DNA of 64,000 nucleotides, taken from contig JAYESD010000008.1 of the NCBI GenBank assembly GCA_036927565.1, positions 22,648,100-22,712,099 of the forward strand, in the 5' to 3' direction. The notes beneath the pieces are model-generated. The model was not told where the DNA came from and made no database searches. It was given only the letters and a program-made list of their open reading frames with translations. Each line of letters opens with the position of its first letter. Positions within the stretch are counted from its first letter, which is position 1. Positions 53,079 through 62,921 of this stretch are shown piece after piece. A program made the translations under genes and the position numbers. This DNA is from Tuctoria greenei (Eukaryota; Streptophyta; Magnoliopsida; Poales; Poaceae).

Positions 53079-55496
53079 CTATTTGTCGTTCAAGCCACCC
53101 GATATGCGGGTAGTTTGGGTGACATCGGAACCAATTTGGACGACTTTGACGGGAATGTCGGTGTCGCCGCTTGGCTGCACACGGGGTGCAGAGGTCGAGC
53201 CTCGTTGACGAATGCTCGAAGGTTGTGGAGCTTGCTTCTGTCTGGAGTCCTCTTCTTGCGCTGTGGTGAGCGCGTGAAGTTCCTCCAGAGCAGTTACTCC
53301 GGCAGTGCGATCTCCACGGATCCGGAGAACGCCTACTGGTGTTGGCATCTTCAACACCAGGTATCCATAATGAGCAGCTGCCATGAATTTGTACAAGGCA
53401 GGTCTACCCAAGATGGCGTTGAATGGTAAGTTGATCTGAGCGACGTCGAAGATCAACTTCTCGGTGCGATACTTCTCCCGGGTCCCGAAGGTAACAGGGA
53501 GAGTAATAGCTCCGAGTGGGGTTATGGCCCCCGGACCTACTCCGGAGAAAGGTCGAGAGGGCTGGAGGTCCGAAGGTCGAAGCTGAAGCTTAGTGAAAGC
53601 TTCGAAGCTGATGAGATTAAGCCCCGAACCTCCATCTACCAGGACATGATGGAGCTGGATGTTGTTGATGGTGGGAGATACCATCAAGGGTAGTTGGCCA
53701 GCTCTGACCATGCTTTGAGGATAGTCCGAAGCATCAAAAGTGATGGGTGTGTCCATCCACTTTCGATGTGGCTCCGGTCTAGTTGTAGGAGCTACAGCAG
53801 CCATATCCCGTCGCATAGTCTTGATGACACGACGAGAGGTGATGTCCCATGATCCACCAAAGATGGTGTTCATGGTTTTTCGACGCTCGTTGTCGGAGAC
53901 GTCGGAATCATCGTCGACGGAGGTGTAGACGGCTTTCAAGACCTTTTTGGGGTCCTGAAACCCTAACTCCTCTTCAGCCGGAGCTTCATCGACCTTTTGT
54001 TTTCCCTCCCTCTGTCGGAAGGGAGACCCTTCCCGGCGCTTGTGGTAGCGCTCGGCAAGGTTTTGGACCTCCCGACAGTCCTCCAGTCTGTGGCTGCTCG
54101 TTTTGTGAATGGGGCACCACATCTTGGATTTGCCACCGTCTTCAGAAGACGGTCGAGGTCGCTTCTCGGGGCGTGGCCCCCGGCCACCAGGAGTTGTAGC
54201 GGCTGCAACGTTGGATGTGCCGGCCGACGGCTTCTTCTTGCCGTTGGTCTTCTTTTTCTTCTTGCCACTCCCGGAGGTAGCGGCTTCTTCTTTGGAGGAT
54301 TTTTTATGATCCTCCAAGGCAGGTTTGGAGTGCATTTCACGGCCCTCCGCAGCTCTGGCACATTTGTCAGCCAGGCTGAAGAGCTCCGTGACGCTGGTGA
54401 TCTCTTTGATCGCCAGCTTCTCCAACATCTTCTTGTCTCGTACACCCTGTCTGAATGCCACAATGACAGAAGCGCTTGAGATAGAAGGGATTGTGTTACG
54501 TACCTGAGAGAATCTCTGGATGAATGACCGCAAAGATTCTCCTCCTTTTTGCACGACCGCAAAAAGGTCCAGTTCAGTGCCCGGACGGGTGTATGAACTC
54601 CCGAAATTGGCGGTGAACTGACGGCACAGTTCCTCCCAACTGTCGATAGAGTTGGGTGGAAGGCTCATAAACCAGGACCTGGCGGTCCCAGTTAAAGCCA
54701 CTGGAAAGTAATTGGCCATTACGGCCTCGTTTCCTCCAGCTGCTAAGATCGCAGTGGAGTATATCTGCAGAAATTCTACGGGATTAACAGTCCCGTCGAA
54801 TTTTTCCGGCAAGTGTGGCTGGAACTTCCGTGGCCATCTAACCATGCGCAGGTGCATGGCTAGGGCGGAACAGCCTCCTCTTACTCCTTCCAGAGTAGAA
54901 AGGTCTTGAGCATCTCGTCTTTCTCGAGCTCGCTCGATGTGGACACGGCCATCCTGTTGGCGGTATCGGCGATCAAGCTCCGCCCGGAGGTCGTGTGTCG
55001 AAAGCCGAGATGCAGTATGGGCACGTCGTGCCCCAGAGGGCAACGACGTCACTTGCTGTGACGCAGCTCTTCTCCGGTTGTTGGAGACATGTGGACCAAG
55101 TCTTCCAGACAACGTTCGTCGCTGCGACGGGGCCCGCCCTGAAGGAGGTGGACCCTGGTTGTTGAGGCGTTCGGCCGCAGCTGCGACCAAATGCTCAACA
55201 TCAGCTCTCCATTGCTCCATGGCACCTTGAGATGCATCCGGAGGTGGTGGTCGCTGGAGGAGAGCACGCGCTGCATGGAGCGCGTGTTCTGGGTTGTCAT
55301 GACTTGCCGGCGCAGAATGTGACGCCGGTGCACCATCATGTCGGCCGGCATGTCTTGCCGGAGAAGATGGTGGTGGTGGGAGTGTGACTCCCGCTGGAAC
55401 TAAGGCTCCTGCCGGTGGCTGCATGTTGGAGGGATTGCCTCCGACAGCCTGAGCAGCAGGTTGCCCGTTGGATGATCCAGCCGCAGAATTCACCAT
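53079..55496 (-). CDS. gag: Tat gag-protease
   Basis: 805 codons, ATG 38 bp from the 5' LTR. Residues 1-220 are disordered and basic. The retrotransposon gag core is about 225-370 (PEKFDGTVNPVEFLQIY, TARSWF, QFTANFGSSY, FRQGVRD). A CX2HX4HX4C zinc motif sits at 461-474. The aspartic protease is about 580-710 with VDGGSGLNL near 620 and ILGRPAL near 696. It ends AAA-UAG at 53079-53081, and pol continues in the same frame after the UAG. It forms the particle and matures it. The decayed element at 3330-5911 ends at the same AAA-UAG, so the stop may be an inherited feature of the family. Confidence 0.92.
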   Translation of the reverse strand: MVNSAAGSSNGQPAAQAVGGNPSNMQPPAGALVPAGVTLPPPPSSPARHAGRHDGAPASHSAPASHDNPEHALHAARALLQRPPPPDASQGAMEQWRADVEHLVAAAAERLNNQGPPPSGRAPSQRRTLSGRLGPHVSNNRRRAASQQVTSLPSGARRAHTASRLSTHDLRAELDRRYRQQDGRVHIERARERRDAQDLSTLEGVRGGCSALAMHLRMVRWPRKFQPHLPEKFDGTVNPVEFLQIYSTAILAAGGNEAVMANYFPVALTGTARSWFMSLPPNSIDSWEELCRQFTANFGSSYTRPGTELDLFAVVQKGGESLRSFIQRFSQVRNTIPSISSASVIVAFRQGVRDKKMLEKLAIKEITSVTELFSLADKCARAAEGREMHSKPALEDHKKSSKEEAATSGSGKKKKKTNGKKKPSAGTSNVAAATTPGGRGPRPEKRPRPSSEDGGKSKMWCPIHKTSSHRLEDCREVQNLAERYHKRREGSPFRQREGKQKVDEAPAEEELGFQDPKKVLKAVYTSVDDDSDVSDNERRKTMNTIFGGSWDITSRRVIKTMRRDMAAVAPTTRPEPHRKWMDTPITFDASDYPQSMVRAGQLPLMVSPTINNIQLHHVLVDGGSGLNLISFEAFTKLQLRPSDLQPSRPFSGVGPGAITPLGAITLPVTFGTREKYRTEKLIFDVAQINLPFNAILGRPALYKFMAAAHYGYLVLKMPTPVGVLRIRGDRTAGVTALEELHALTTAQEEDSRQKQAPQPSSIRQRGSTSAPRVQPSGDTDIPVKVVQIGSDVTQTTRISGGLNDK

Positions 55497-55520
55497 TCTT
55501 GAAGATCTCAGGCGCCCCTA

Positions 55521-55534
55521 CCTGGCGCGCCAAC
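55521..55534 (-). promoter_or_regulatory. Primer-binding site of Tat Gypsy
   Basis: CCTGGCGCGCCAAC next to the LTR start; minus strand GTTGGCGCGCCAGG follows the 5' LTR. I do not name the tRNA with confidence. Confidence 0.75.
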
Positions 55535-56383
55535 TGTCGACTGTTGGAGTCGGCAGATCCCCTGACACTACGAAAGTGTTGAAGGAGTTTGTGGTTCGGT
55601 TTGGGCGCGCGGAGATTTAAGAAAGTGAAACGCGATTGGACACGAGTGACACAGTGGTTTACGTGGTTCGGGCCGCCTGAGCGTAATACCCTACTCCACG
55701 GGGGTGTGTATGTGTGTTGTATTAACTTGTGAGCTTCAGAGTGTTCGAGTGTTCGAGAGTTCTCGAGTCCCCCCTTGTGTATCGTCGGTTTGTCCTTTTA
55801 TAGTACAAGGACAAACCGTTACAAGTCAGCCTGGCCCGACATGTGGCCCTGGCGGTTATTAGTATTGATACACGAGATTAATTGTTGTTAATAACCCTGT
55901 AACGGCTCCGACAGTACCGTTACAGGTGTTAAGATCGTCCGATTAAATATCATTAATGTGGAATTAATGATAATTAATCGGGTCTTGAAGTCCGCGGCTG
56001 TCCTTTGGAGATCCGGAGCCGTTACAATGTCTCCCGGGGGTTTGAAGCGGCTAGCTCTGACGTATGGACACGTGGCAGCTCCGGAGCTTGCTTGGGAGAA
56101 GCGGGAAGCTCCGGGGCGGCCTGGCACGTGTCAGGTCCGGAGCTTCTCTCGGTCAGGGGTTACCTCCGGAGGTGCCGTTTCAGTACCTAGCCCGGAGCTT
56201 CACCCTTGCGGGTAATAGCTCTGGTCTGACAGTACACGTGGCAACCTAGGATCTAACCATGTTGGAGAAGCGGGTCCGGTTACGTCTGGCGAGTGGGCCC
56301 CCAAGGGTCTTTCATTTGAGAAGATGTCCTTCCCTTGAGATTTTTGTAACCTCAGGGGGTGTATGGTTTTTAGGGTACCGACA
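55535..56383 (-). repeat. 5' LTR of Tat Gypsy
   Basis: 849 bp, differing from the other LTR by about seven transitions. TATA box at 55796-55802 (minus strand). Confidence 0.95.
55796..55802 (-). promoter_or_regulatory. TATA box, Tat 5' LTR (active promoter side)
   Basis: TATAAAA on the minus strand, framed by the inverted repeat GTCCTT/AAGGAC. This copy would drive genomic RNA. Confidence 0.7.
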
Positions 56384-58853
56384 AGCTCAAAATGAGTTCA
56401 CCTTAAGGATAAAGGCTATAAGGAGTGATAATGGCACCGAATTCAAGAACATGCAAGTAGAAGAGTTCCTAGATGAGGAGGGCATCAAGCATGAGTTTTC
56501 CACTCCCTATTCTCCTCAACAAAATGGAATTGCCGAAAGAAAGAATAGGACGCTTATTGAGATGTCAAGGACGATGCTTGATGAGTACAAAACATCGGAC
56601 CGGTTTTGGGCGGAAGCGGTTAACACCGCTTGCCATGCCGTAAACCGATTGTACCTTCATCGCCTCCTCAAGAAGACTCCTTATGAGCTTCTCGTTGGTA
56701 AGAAACCCAATGTTTCTTATTTTCGTGTCTTTGGTAGCAAGTGTTATATCCTCAACAAGAAGCCTAGGACTTCGAAGTTTGCTTCAAAGTCTGATGAGGG
56801 TTTCTTGCTTGGATATGACTCAAACACTCATGCGTACCGTGTATTCAACAAATCCTCCGGAATTGTTGAAATAGCACGTGACGTGGTGTTTGATGAAACC
56901 AATGGATCTCAAGTGGAGCAAGTTGATAAACATGCCCTTGATCAAGAGGAACCTCCACTAGAAGCTCTAAGGAGAATGGCACTTGGAGATGTTCGCCCAC
57001 AAGAACCATCTCAAAGCCCAAGTGACCGTCCACACCATGGAGTAGGTCAAACCCCTATTGGACAAGTTGAAGATCCACTAGATGCTCCCCAAAGTGATAA
57101 TGGGAATGAAGATCAAGGGGGAGGCATGGATCAAGGGGGAGACCAAAGTGAAGAAGATGAAGCAAATGATTCAAGAGCTCAACCTCCGCATCCTCGTGTT
57201 CATCAAAGTGTTCAACGGGATCACCCTGTTGACAACATACTAGGAGACATTACTAAAGGGGTAATCACTCGCTCTCATGTTGCAAACTTTTGTGAACATT
57301 ACTCCTTTGTCTCTTCTTTGGAGCCCCATAGGGTTGAAGATGCCTTGAGAGATCCGGATTGGGTGGTGGCCATGCAAGAGGAGCTTAACAACTTCGAGAG
57401 GAACAAAGTTTGGGAACTTGTCAAGCGTCCACAAGCGAATGTTGTGGGCACCGAGTGGGTATTCCGCAACAAGCAAGATGAACATGGTTTTGTGACAAGG
57501 AACAAGGCACGACTTGTGGCCAAGGGGTACTCACAAGTCGAAGGTTTGGATTTTGATAAAACCTTTGCTCCAGTAGCTAGGTTAGAGTCAATTCGAATAT
57601 TATTTGCCTTTGCTACTCACCATGATTTTAAGCTCTATCGAATGGACGTCAAGAGTGCGTTTCTAAATAGCCCAATCAAGGAGGAAGTATATGTGGAGCA
57701 ACCACCGGGCTTTGAAGATCAAGAATTCCCAAACCATGTCTTCAAATTGCATAAGGCTCTCTATGGCCTCAAACAAGCTCCTAGAGCTTGGTATGAGTGT
57801 CTTAGAGACTTTCTAATTGAAAATGGTTTTAAGATAGGAAAAGTTGATTACAGTCTATTTACAAAGCACTTCAATGATGATCTTTTTGTGTGCCAAATAT
57901 ATGTCGATGACATTATATTTGGTTCTACTAACAAAGTGTTTTGTGATGAGTTTTCAAAGATTATGACGGAAAGATTTGAGATGTCCATGATGGGGGAGTT
58001 GAAGTTCTTTTTAGGTTTCCAAGTCAAGCAACTCAAAGAAGGCACGTTCATAAGTCAAACAAAGTACACTCAAGACATATTGAAGAAGTTTGACATGGAC
58101 AAGGCCAAACCCATTAAGACTCCTATGGCAATGAATGGACACCTAGACCTCAATGAAGATGGTCTAAGTGTGGACCAAAAGGTATATCGTTCCATGATTG
58201 GCTCCTTGTTATATCTTTGTGCATCTAGGCCCGATATCATGCTAAGTGTGTGTATGTGTGCACGCTTTCAAGCGGCACCTAAGGCGTGTCATTTGACCGC
58301 TGTTAAGAGGATCGTAAGATATCTAGTACACACACCAACCCTAGGACTTTGGTACCCCAAAGGATCTAAGTTTAACCTCATTGGATATTCCGATGCGGAC
58401 TATGCGGGGTGCAAAGTTGATAGGAAGAGCACATCGGGTACATGCCAATTCTTGGGTCGATCTCTAGTGTCTTGGTCCTCTAAGAAGCAAAGCTCTATTG
58501 CTCTATCCACCGCCGAAGCGAAATATGTTGCAGCCAGAAGTTGTTGTGCGCAACTTCTTTGGATGCGACAAACACTTAGGGATTATGGGATAAACTTGCG
58601 CAACATTCCACTCTTGTGTGACAACAAGAGTGCCATCAAGATAGCCCATAATCCGGTGGATCATTCTAGGACTAAACACATAGACATACGACACCATTTC
58701 TTGAGAGATCACTCAATGAAGGGAGATATTGTGATTTCTCATGTGAGGACAGAACATCAACTTGCGGATATTTTCACCAAGTCTCTTGATGAGAAGCGTT
58801 TCTGTGAGCTAAGAAGTGAGCTCAACATTTTGGATTCTAGGAATGTGGCTTAA

Positions 58854-59687
58854 ACCATATTCCTCACATATTTTGAGCTATATTTCAAAAAAAAACTCTT
58901 CTCTATCTTGATTCTCTTCAAAAATACTTGAAGAACTATTTTCTTATAGAACATGGTCATGGTTTATTGTATATTACCTTATGATCATGTGTATAATGTT
59001 TTTCATGCATATTTGTCCAAAAGGACCTATAGTTGTGGGCATAAACTCATATATATTGACTTCAGCCCAGTAGGACCGAACTAGTCCGCCCTAAGGTCGG
59101 ACAAGTCCGGAGGCAAGACTAGTCCGCGGCTGGTCCGCACACCAGACTAGTCCGCCCTGGTACCGGACTAGTCTGGCCCTTGGGGACTTAAACCCCCAGG
59201 GGCGGCCCAGACCCCTCTTCTCTCCTCTCACACTCGCCTCTCTCTCTCCCACGTGCAAGCAACCGCCCCGTCGGCGATTTTTCGTTCCAACCACCAAAAC
59301 TCGCATCAAATCCGTGCATTGAAGCCTTTAGGAGTGTGGGATCGTTTCCCCGCACTTCTTCGACGCTTTCCTAGTCCGATCTCGTCGATTTCTTCGGATT
59401 TGAGGAGGTATTTCCCTCTTTTCAAAAATTCCTCTCATTTTTGATTCTTGGAGTTTTTTGATAGGAGTACCTTCATTAATGTTGCTCCATACATTCTTGC
59501 GATCATATTCTAGAAGTATTGCACGTTGATTTGAAGATTTTTTCTAAAAATCGTTAGGGTTAGGGTTCATCCTGTGCAACCCGGACTAGTTCGGCCCTGG
59601 CGGACAAGTCCGTTTTGCACAGGGCAAACCCTAATCTTAGCTATTGCTTGAGATTCCTTCCGCAATATTTCACACCCTTGGTCTCTT
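58854..59687 (+). other. Copia 2 spacer between pol and third ORF
   Basis: Non-coding. GGACTAGTCC variants cluster at 59075-59180 and 59580-59615, as in the LTR. A CT-rich stretch at 59215-59255 and leader-like sequence precede the third ORF, so a separate promoter is possible. Confidence 0.7.
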
Positions 59688-61549
59688 ATGTCCTCTTCTC
59701 ATTGTGTTTTCAGCACGATGTTAGATTTCGAGCACAATCTTCCGAGTTCCAACCCTGCGGGCGAGGAGGATCGAGTTGAGACTTATCGGCGCCGCACCGA
59801 GGAGAGGGGTGCTGAAGTGCCTCCCCCTCCCAGAGATCCCCGGGAGGCACGCACCAAAGCCCAAATCATCGAGGCAAGAACTAAGGCTGCCCTCATCGAG
59901 GCGCAGAAAGCAAAGGAAGAACAGCGGCTGAAGACACTTGAAGCTTCCAGAGTAGCCGCAACTATCTACAACGAGTATGAAGCCATTGCTCGTGCTATTG
60001 AAGACTCTCTCCGTGAGGCACAGAAGAAGAAGAGAGAAGGAAGAGAGGCTCACAATTCCAGGGCCGCAGAGGCCAATTCCCCTAAGAGGAAGAAGCTCGT
60101 CACCATTGGCAAGAAGGCTAAGGGCAAGGAGCAAGCCCAAGGGGCAACTGAGCCTAGGGTCGAGCGTGACCCCAAGAAGGGAAAGGCTCCAGCTCCAGTC
60201 GAGCCAAAGAAGAAAAAGCCAGCTGTCAAGGTGCCAGCCAAGAAGGCAGCTGGAGGGGTAGTGATCCGATAGAAAGGGAAGGCCAAGGCCATTGGCCCTC
60301 TCAAGATGCACAGTCCAGCGCGAAACCCCAATAGGCAGCCCGCCTTGGCTGCAAATGGGTTCAAAGGAAAGGGAGCTGAGAAGGCCAGGAGGCTCAGAGA
60401 TGAGAATGTCTATAGGTATGAGAGGTTCACCGCTGACCCTCGGTTTTGGTGTGACTCCCATTGCGATTACTATCGCACAGTCTATCAGGCAATGAAGAAG
60501 CCAGTGATCCAGGCTCAATGGGTGGACTGGGCATATATGGCTAAGAAGAAACACGAGGCATTTGACACAGTGATTGAGGAAGCTGAGCGCCATGGGATCA
60601 AAGACATTCTTGGATTCAAGTATGACTGGAATGAGGAGGTTATCATAAAGTTTTATACCACAGTTCACTTCCACACTCATGGCGACCGAGCCATCACTTG
60701 GATGACCAACGGTGAGCAGTACTATGCCACCTTCGAGGTCTTTGCTCAGGCACTTGGACTGGAGAGTCACCTGGACCATGAGATCATTATCTCCAATCTC
60801 AAGGCTATGGACAGGGATAACATGAGCTACATGTACCCTCCTCACGTCCGCTATGAAGCTGGATTGGCCAGAAACATCCTTCCCTTCTACAGCATCCTTA
60901 ACAGGATTCCTAGGAGGACGGTGGCTCCTAAAGAAGGGGATGCGGGGATCATCCAGGGTCACCTCAGGCACCTGTTGGTTCTCATTGATGGACATGAGAT
61001 GTTCAACCTTGTGGATTACATCTTCGATGATATCTACAACATCTCACACACACCCAACCGTGCTTTATAGAGAAGGTGTTCGGGCTCGTGTTTGTGAAGG
61101 ACACCACTCACCAGCCTCTCCGACCCCAGATGCCACCTACTATCCCGACTCCTGCCCGAAGGAAGAATGCGGAGTCATCCTTCCACTCTGAGGTGCCTCC
61201 TTCCGTTGCACCTCCGTCTCAGCACTCGGCGGGCTCCTCTAGCAGCGGAGTCCTCAAGTTTCTTCGGTCCATCTTCACCTCGTGCCGCAAAGCCGAGGTG
61301 CGAGCTCAGAGGACTGAGCGGTATGTGAGGAAGATCTGCGACAAGCTCGAGATCCCGATGAGCCCTGAGGCCTCCGACGACGAGCTCACTCCGTACCCGC
61401 TTCTCACCCCCGACGAGTTGGCACTCTTGGGTGAGACGGAGGGTACCTCCGCACCGACCTCCGACGACGACGACGACAATGCCGATGATGATGAGGACGT
61501 CACGGACCTCGAAGCCACGGAGAGTGGCAGTGACGAGGATGAGGACTAG
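59688..61549 (+). pseudogene. Copia 2 third ORF (unknown role), interrupted
   Basis: Homologue of 23178-24925. A charged, Ala/Lys/Arg-rich N-terminal part (59688-60269) ends at TAG (60270-60272). The same frame continues with the conserved central domain (DPRFWCDSHCDYYRTVY, WVDWAYM, FYTTVHFHTHGDRAITW, ALGLESHL) to SHTPN near 61060. A small deletion shifts the frame into a Ser-rich and strongly acidic tail (61076-61549, D/E runs). There is no signal peptide or membrane segment. Conservation of the domain between two elements of different age suggests it was under selection in the family. The function is unknown. Confidence 0.72.
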
Positions 61550-61918
61550 CTTTTAGGTCCTAGTTCCCCTTCTTTTCCTTTTTGGTGCCTTGATGCCAAA
61601 GGGGGAGAGTTAGGGGGAGTTAGTCTTTTGTGTTGTGCCTTTGGACTTGTCTTGTAATATATTTATGCTACTTGGATGTTGGATGTTTACTTTTGTGCAA
61701 GACATGTTACTATTGCTTAATTTCAATATGATGCTCTCATTGTCTATCTTGTGATAATATTGATGTTCTTTATATCTTGTCACAATTGTTGAGCAAATCA
61801 CGTAGGCACCCCACCATAACGTGTGTGGGTATGAAAGATCTCCTCCACCTCTTTTACATGTTGCATACATTGAGTGGGAGTCTATCATACGCACACATGT
61901 TATGAAAACCAAATTTAT
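61550..61918 (+). other. Copia 2 3' untranslated remnant
   Basis: Contains CTTGATGCCAAAGGGGGAG as in Copia 1, then about 300 bp. The polypurine tract and the first ~650 bp of the LTR expected next are missing; the sequence joins LTR position 39379 directly. Confidence 0.75.
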
Positions 61919-62916
61919 ACGGAACAAAAGGTTCTGTGTGAGAACGGACTAGTCCGCTGTAGGGCGGACTAGTCCGTGTCTATGTGACCGTTTGAATTTG
62001 AAGATTTGGCGGGTAGTGTGACGATCGTCGTGACAGTTGTCGGGACCTGATAGAGGTCAGTGGTCCCCTAGGCCGGACTAGTCCGGGCCTGAGGCCGGAC
62101 TAGTCTGCCCTTTTGCTGATATCAGCAGTTTGAGCTCGGGACCCCTATAAAAAGGGGACCCCCGGCTTCACTTTGAATCACATGTAACCCTAGCGCCGCC
62201 ACAGCAAAACTTGGAGCATTCTTGAGCCTCTTTATTGCCTACTTTCCCCCTAAAACTAATTCTTGAGTGGATTAGGGTTTAGTGAGGTGGAGAAGAGGAA
62301 GAACATCGCGCTTAGGCTCCCGGTTTGATCTCTTGCACTTTGTGAATCTTTGTGATCTGTGGCTTGAGTTAATCTTTGTGATTTGCAATTGTAATTGTGG
62401 TGGGAGCCTCAGATTGTGAGAAGCCCCAACGAATCTTGTATTCATTCTTTGTGATAGTGGAGAACCAAGTTAGGCTCGTGCGAGAAACTTGGTGAGGGAA
62501 GGGCTGTTGAACCCGGTCCTTTGTGGACTCCTCAACGGGGACGTAGATTCCTTGTGTGGGATCGAACCTCGGGATAAAATCTTTGTGTCTCCGTGTTCTT
62601 CGATTTTTGTTTATCGAATATTTCGTTCTAGGGTTGCTAGTTTTGTCTCGTGCTTCATATTGCTATAAACTTGTTCCTTTTAGTCATATACTTGTGTTGG
62701 TAGTTGCTAAACTTGACATAACCATATTCTCACCTGTAGCCTCGAGAAAATCGCCTTAAAACTTGCTACAAACACTTTTTAGGGATCTTCACGCAGGCTG
62801 ACCGGACTAGTCCTACCCCAGACCGGACTAGTCCGCCCCCTGTAATTTAATCTTGTTTTATTAAGTCATTTGCAGGTCGATTAGCCTATTCACCCCCCCC
62901 CTCTAGGCAACTTTCA
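61919..62916 (+). repeat. 3' LTR of Copia 2, 5'-truncated
   Basis: 998 bp matching 39379-40374 of the 5' LTR with about 3-4% differences. TATA box at 62146. Most of the palindrome array is lost. Confidence 0.93.
62146..62155 (+). promoter_or_regulatory. TATA box, truncated 3' LTR
   Basis: TATAAAAAGG in the same GGGACCCC/GGGGACCCC frame. Confidence 0.7.
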
Positions 62917-62921
62917 CACTT

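Larger units (their letters stand above)
43439..56383 (-). mobile_element. Full-length Tat-lineage Gypsy retrotransposon
   Basis: Two 849-bp LTRs (43439-44287 and 55535-56383), TGTCGACTG...TACCGACA, with a perfect target duplication AGCTC (43434-43438 and 56384-56388). I count about seven differences between the LTRs, all transitions, i.e. under 1%; at the commonly used grass rate of 1.3e-8 per site per year that is roughly 0.3 million years. The minus strand carries gag-protease (55496-53079) and RT/RNase H/integrase (53078-49536). The plus strand carries a spliced antisense gene (44884-48287). Antisense ORFs and a second RNase H are known features of the Tat lineage in grasses. Confidence 0.95.
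42664..58853 (+). pseudogene. pol: Copia 2 pol, intact frame split by Gypsy insertion
   Basis: Polyprotein in two parts, 42664-43438 and 56384-58853, broken only by the 12.9-kb Gypsy. Part 1: protease DSGCTKHM (about 42697), GAG-pre-integrase WLWHRRLAHVEMRNLQKLL, and the integrase start (DDFSRYTW). Part 2: SDNGTEF, FSTPYSPQQNGIAERKN (integrase D and E), RT (WVFRNKQDEHG, MDVKSAFLNS, YVDDIIFGS), RNase H (YSDADYAG, TAEAKYVA) to TAA at 58851-58853. Catalytic residues are present, so the element was probably competent in pol before the insertion. The frame is +1 relative to gag and follows a TAG at 42664-42666. An open frame from 56259 fuses 42 LTR-derived codons to part 2; this is incidental. Confidence 0.9.
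38728..62916 (+). mobile_element. Copia 2: Sirevirus-like LTR retrotransposon, split by Gypsy
   Basis: 5' LTR 38728-40374; 3' LTR fragment 61919-62916. A perfect 5-bp duplication CACTT lies at 38723-38727 and 62917-62921. The primer site is TTGGTATCAGAGC at 40376-40388. Order: gag, pol, spacer with palindromes, third ORF. The Tat Gypsy (12,945 bp) is inserted in the integrase; removing it and one duplication restores the pol frame. The first ~650 bp of the 3' LTR and the polypurine tract are deleted. The LTR parts that remain differ by about 3-4% by eye, so it is younger than Copia 1. Confidence 0.94.

Noticed and set aside
59721..60995. 424-codon minus-strand ORF
   Set aside because: Antisense shadow of the third ORF of Copia 2, whose domain is conserved on the plus strand.
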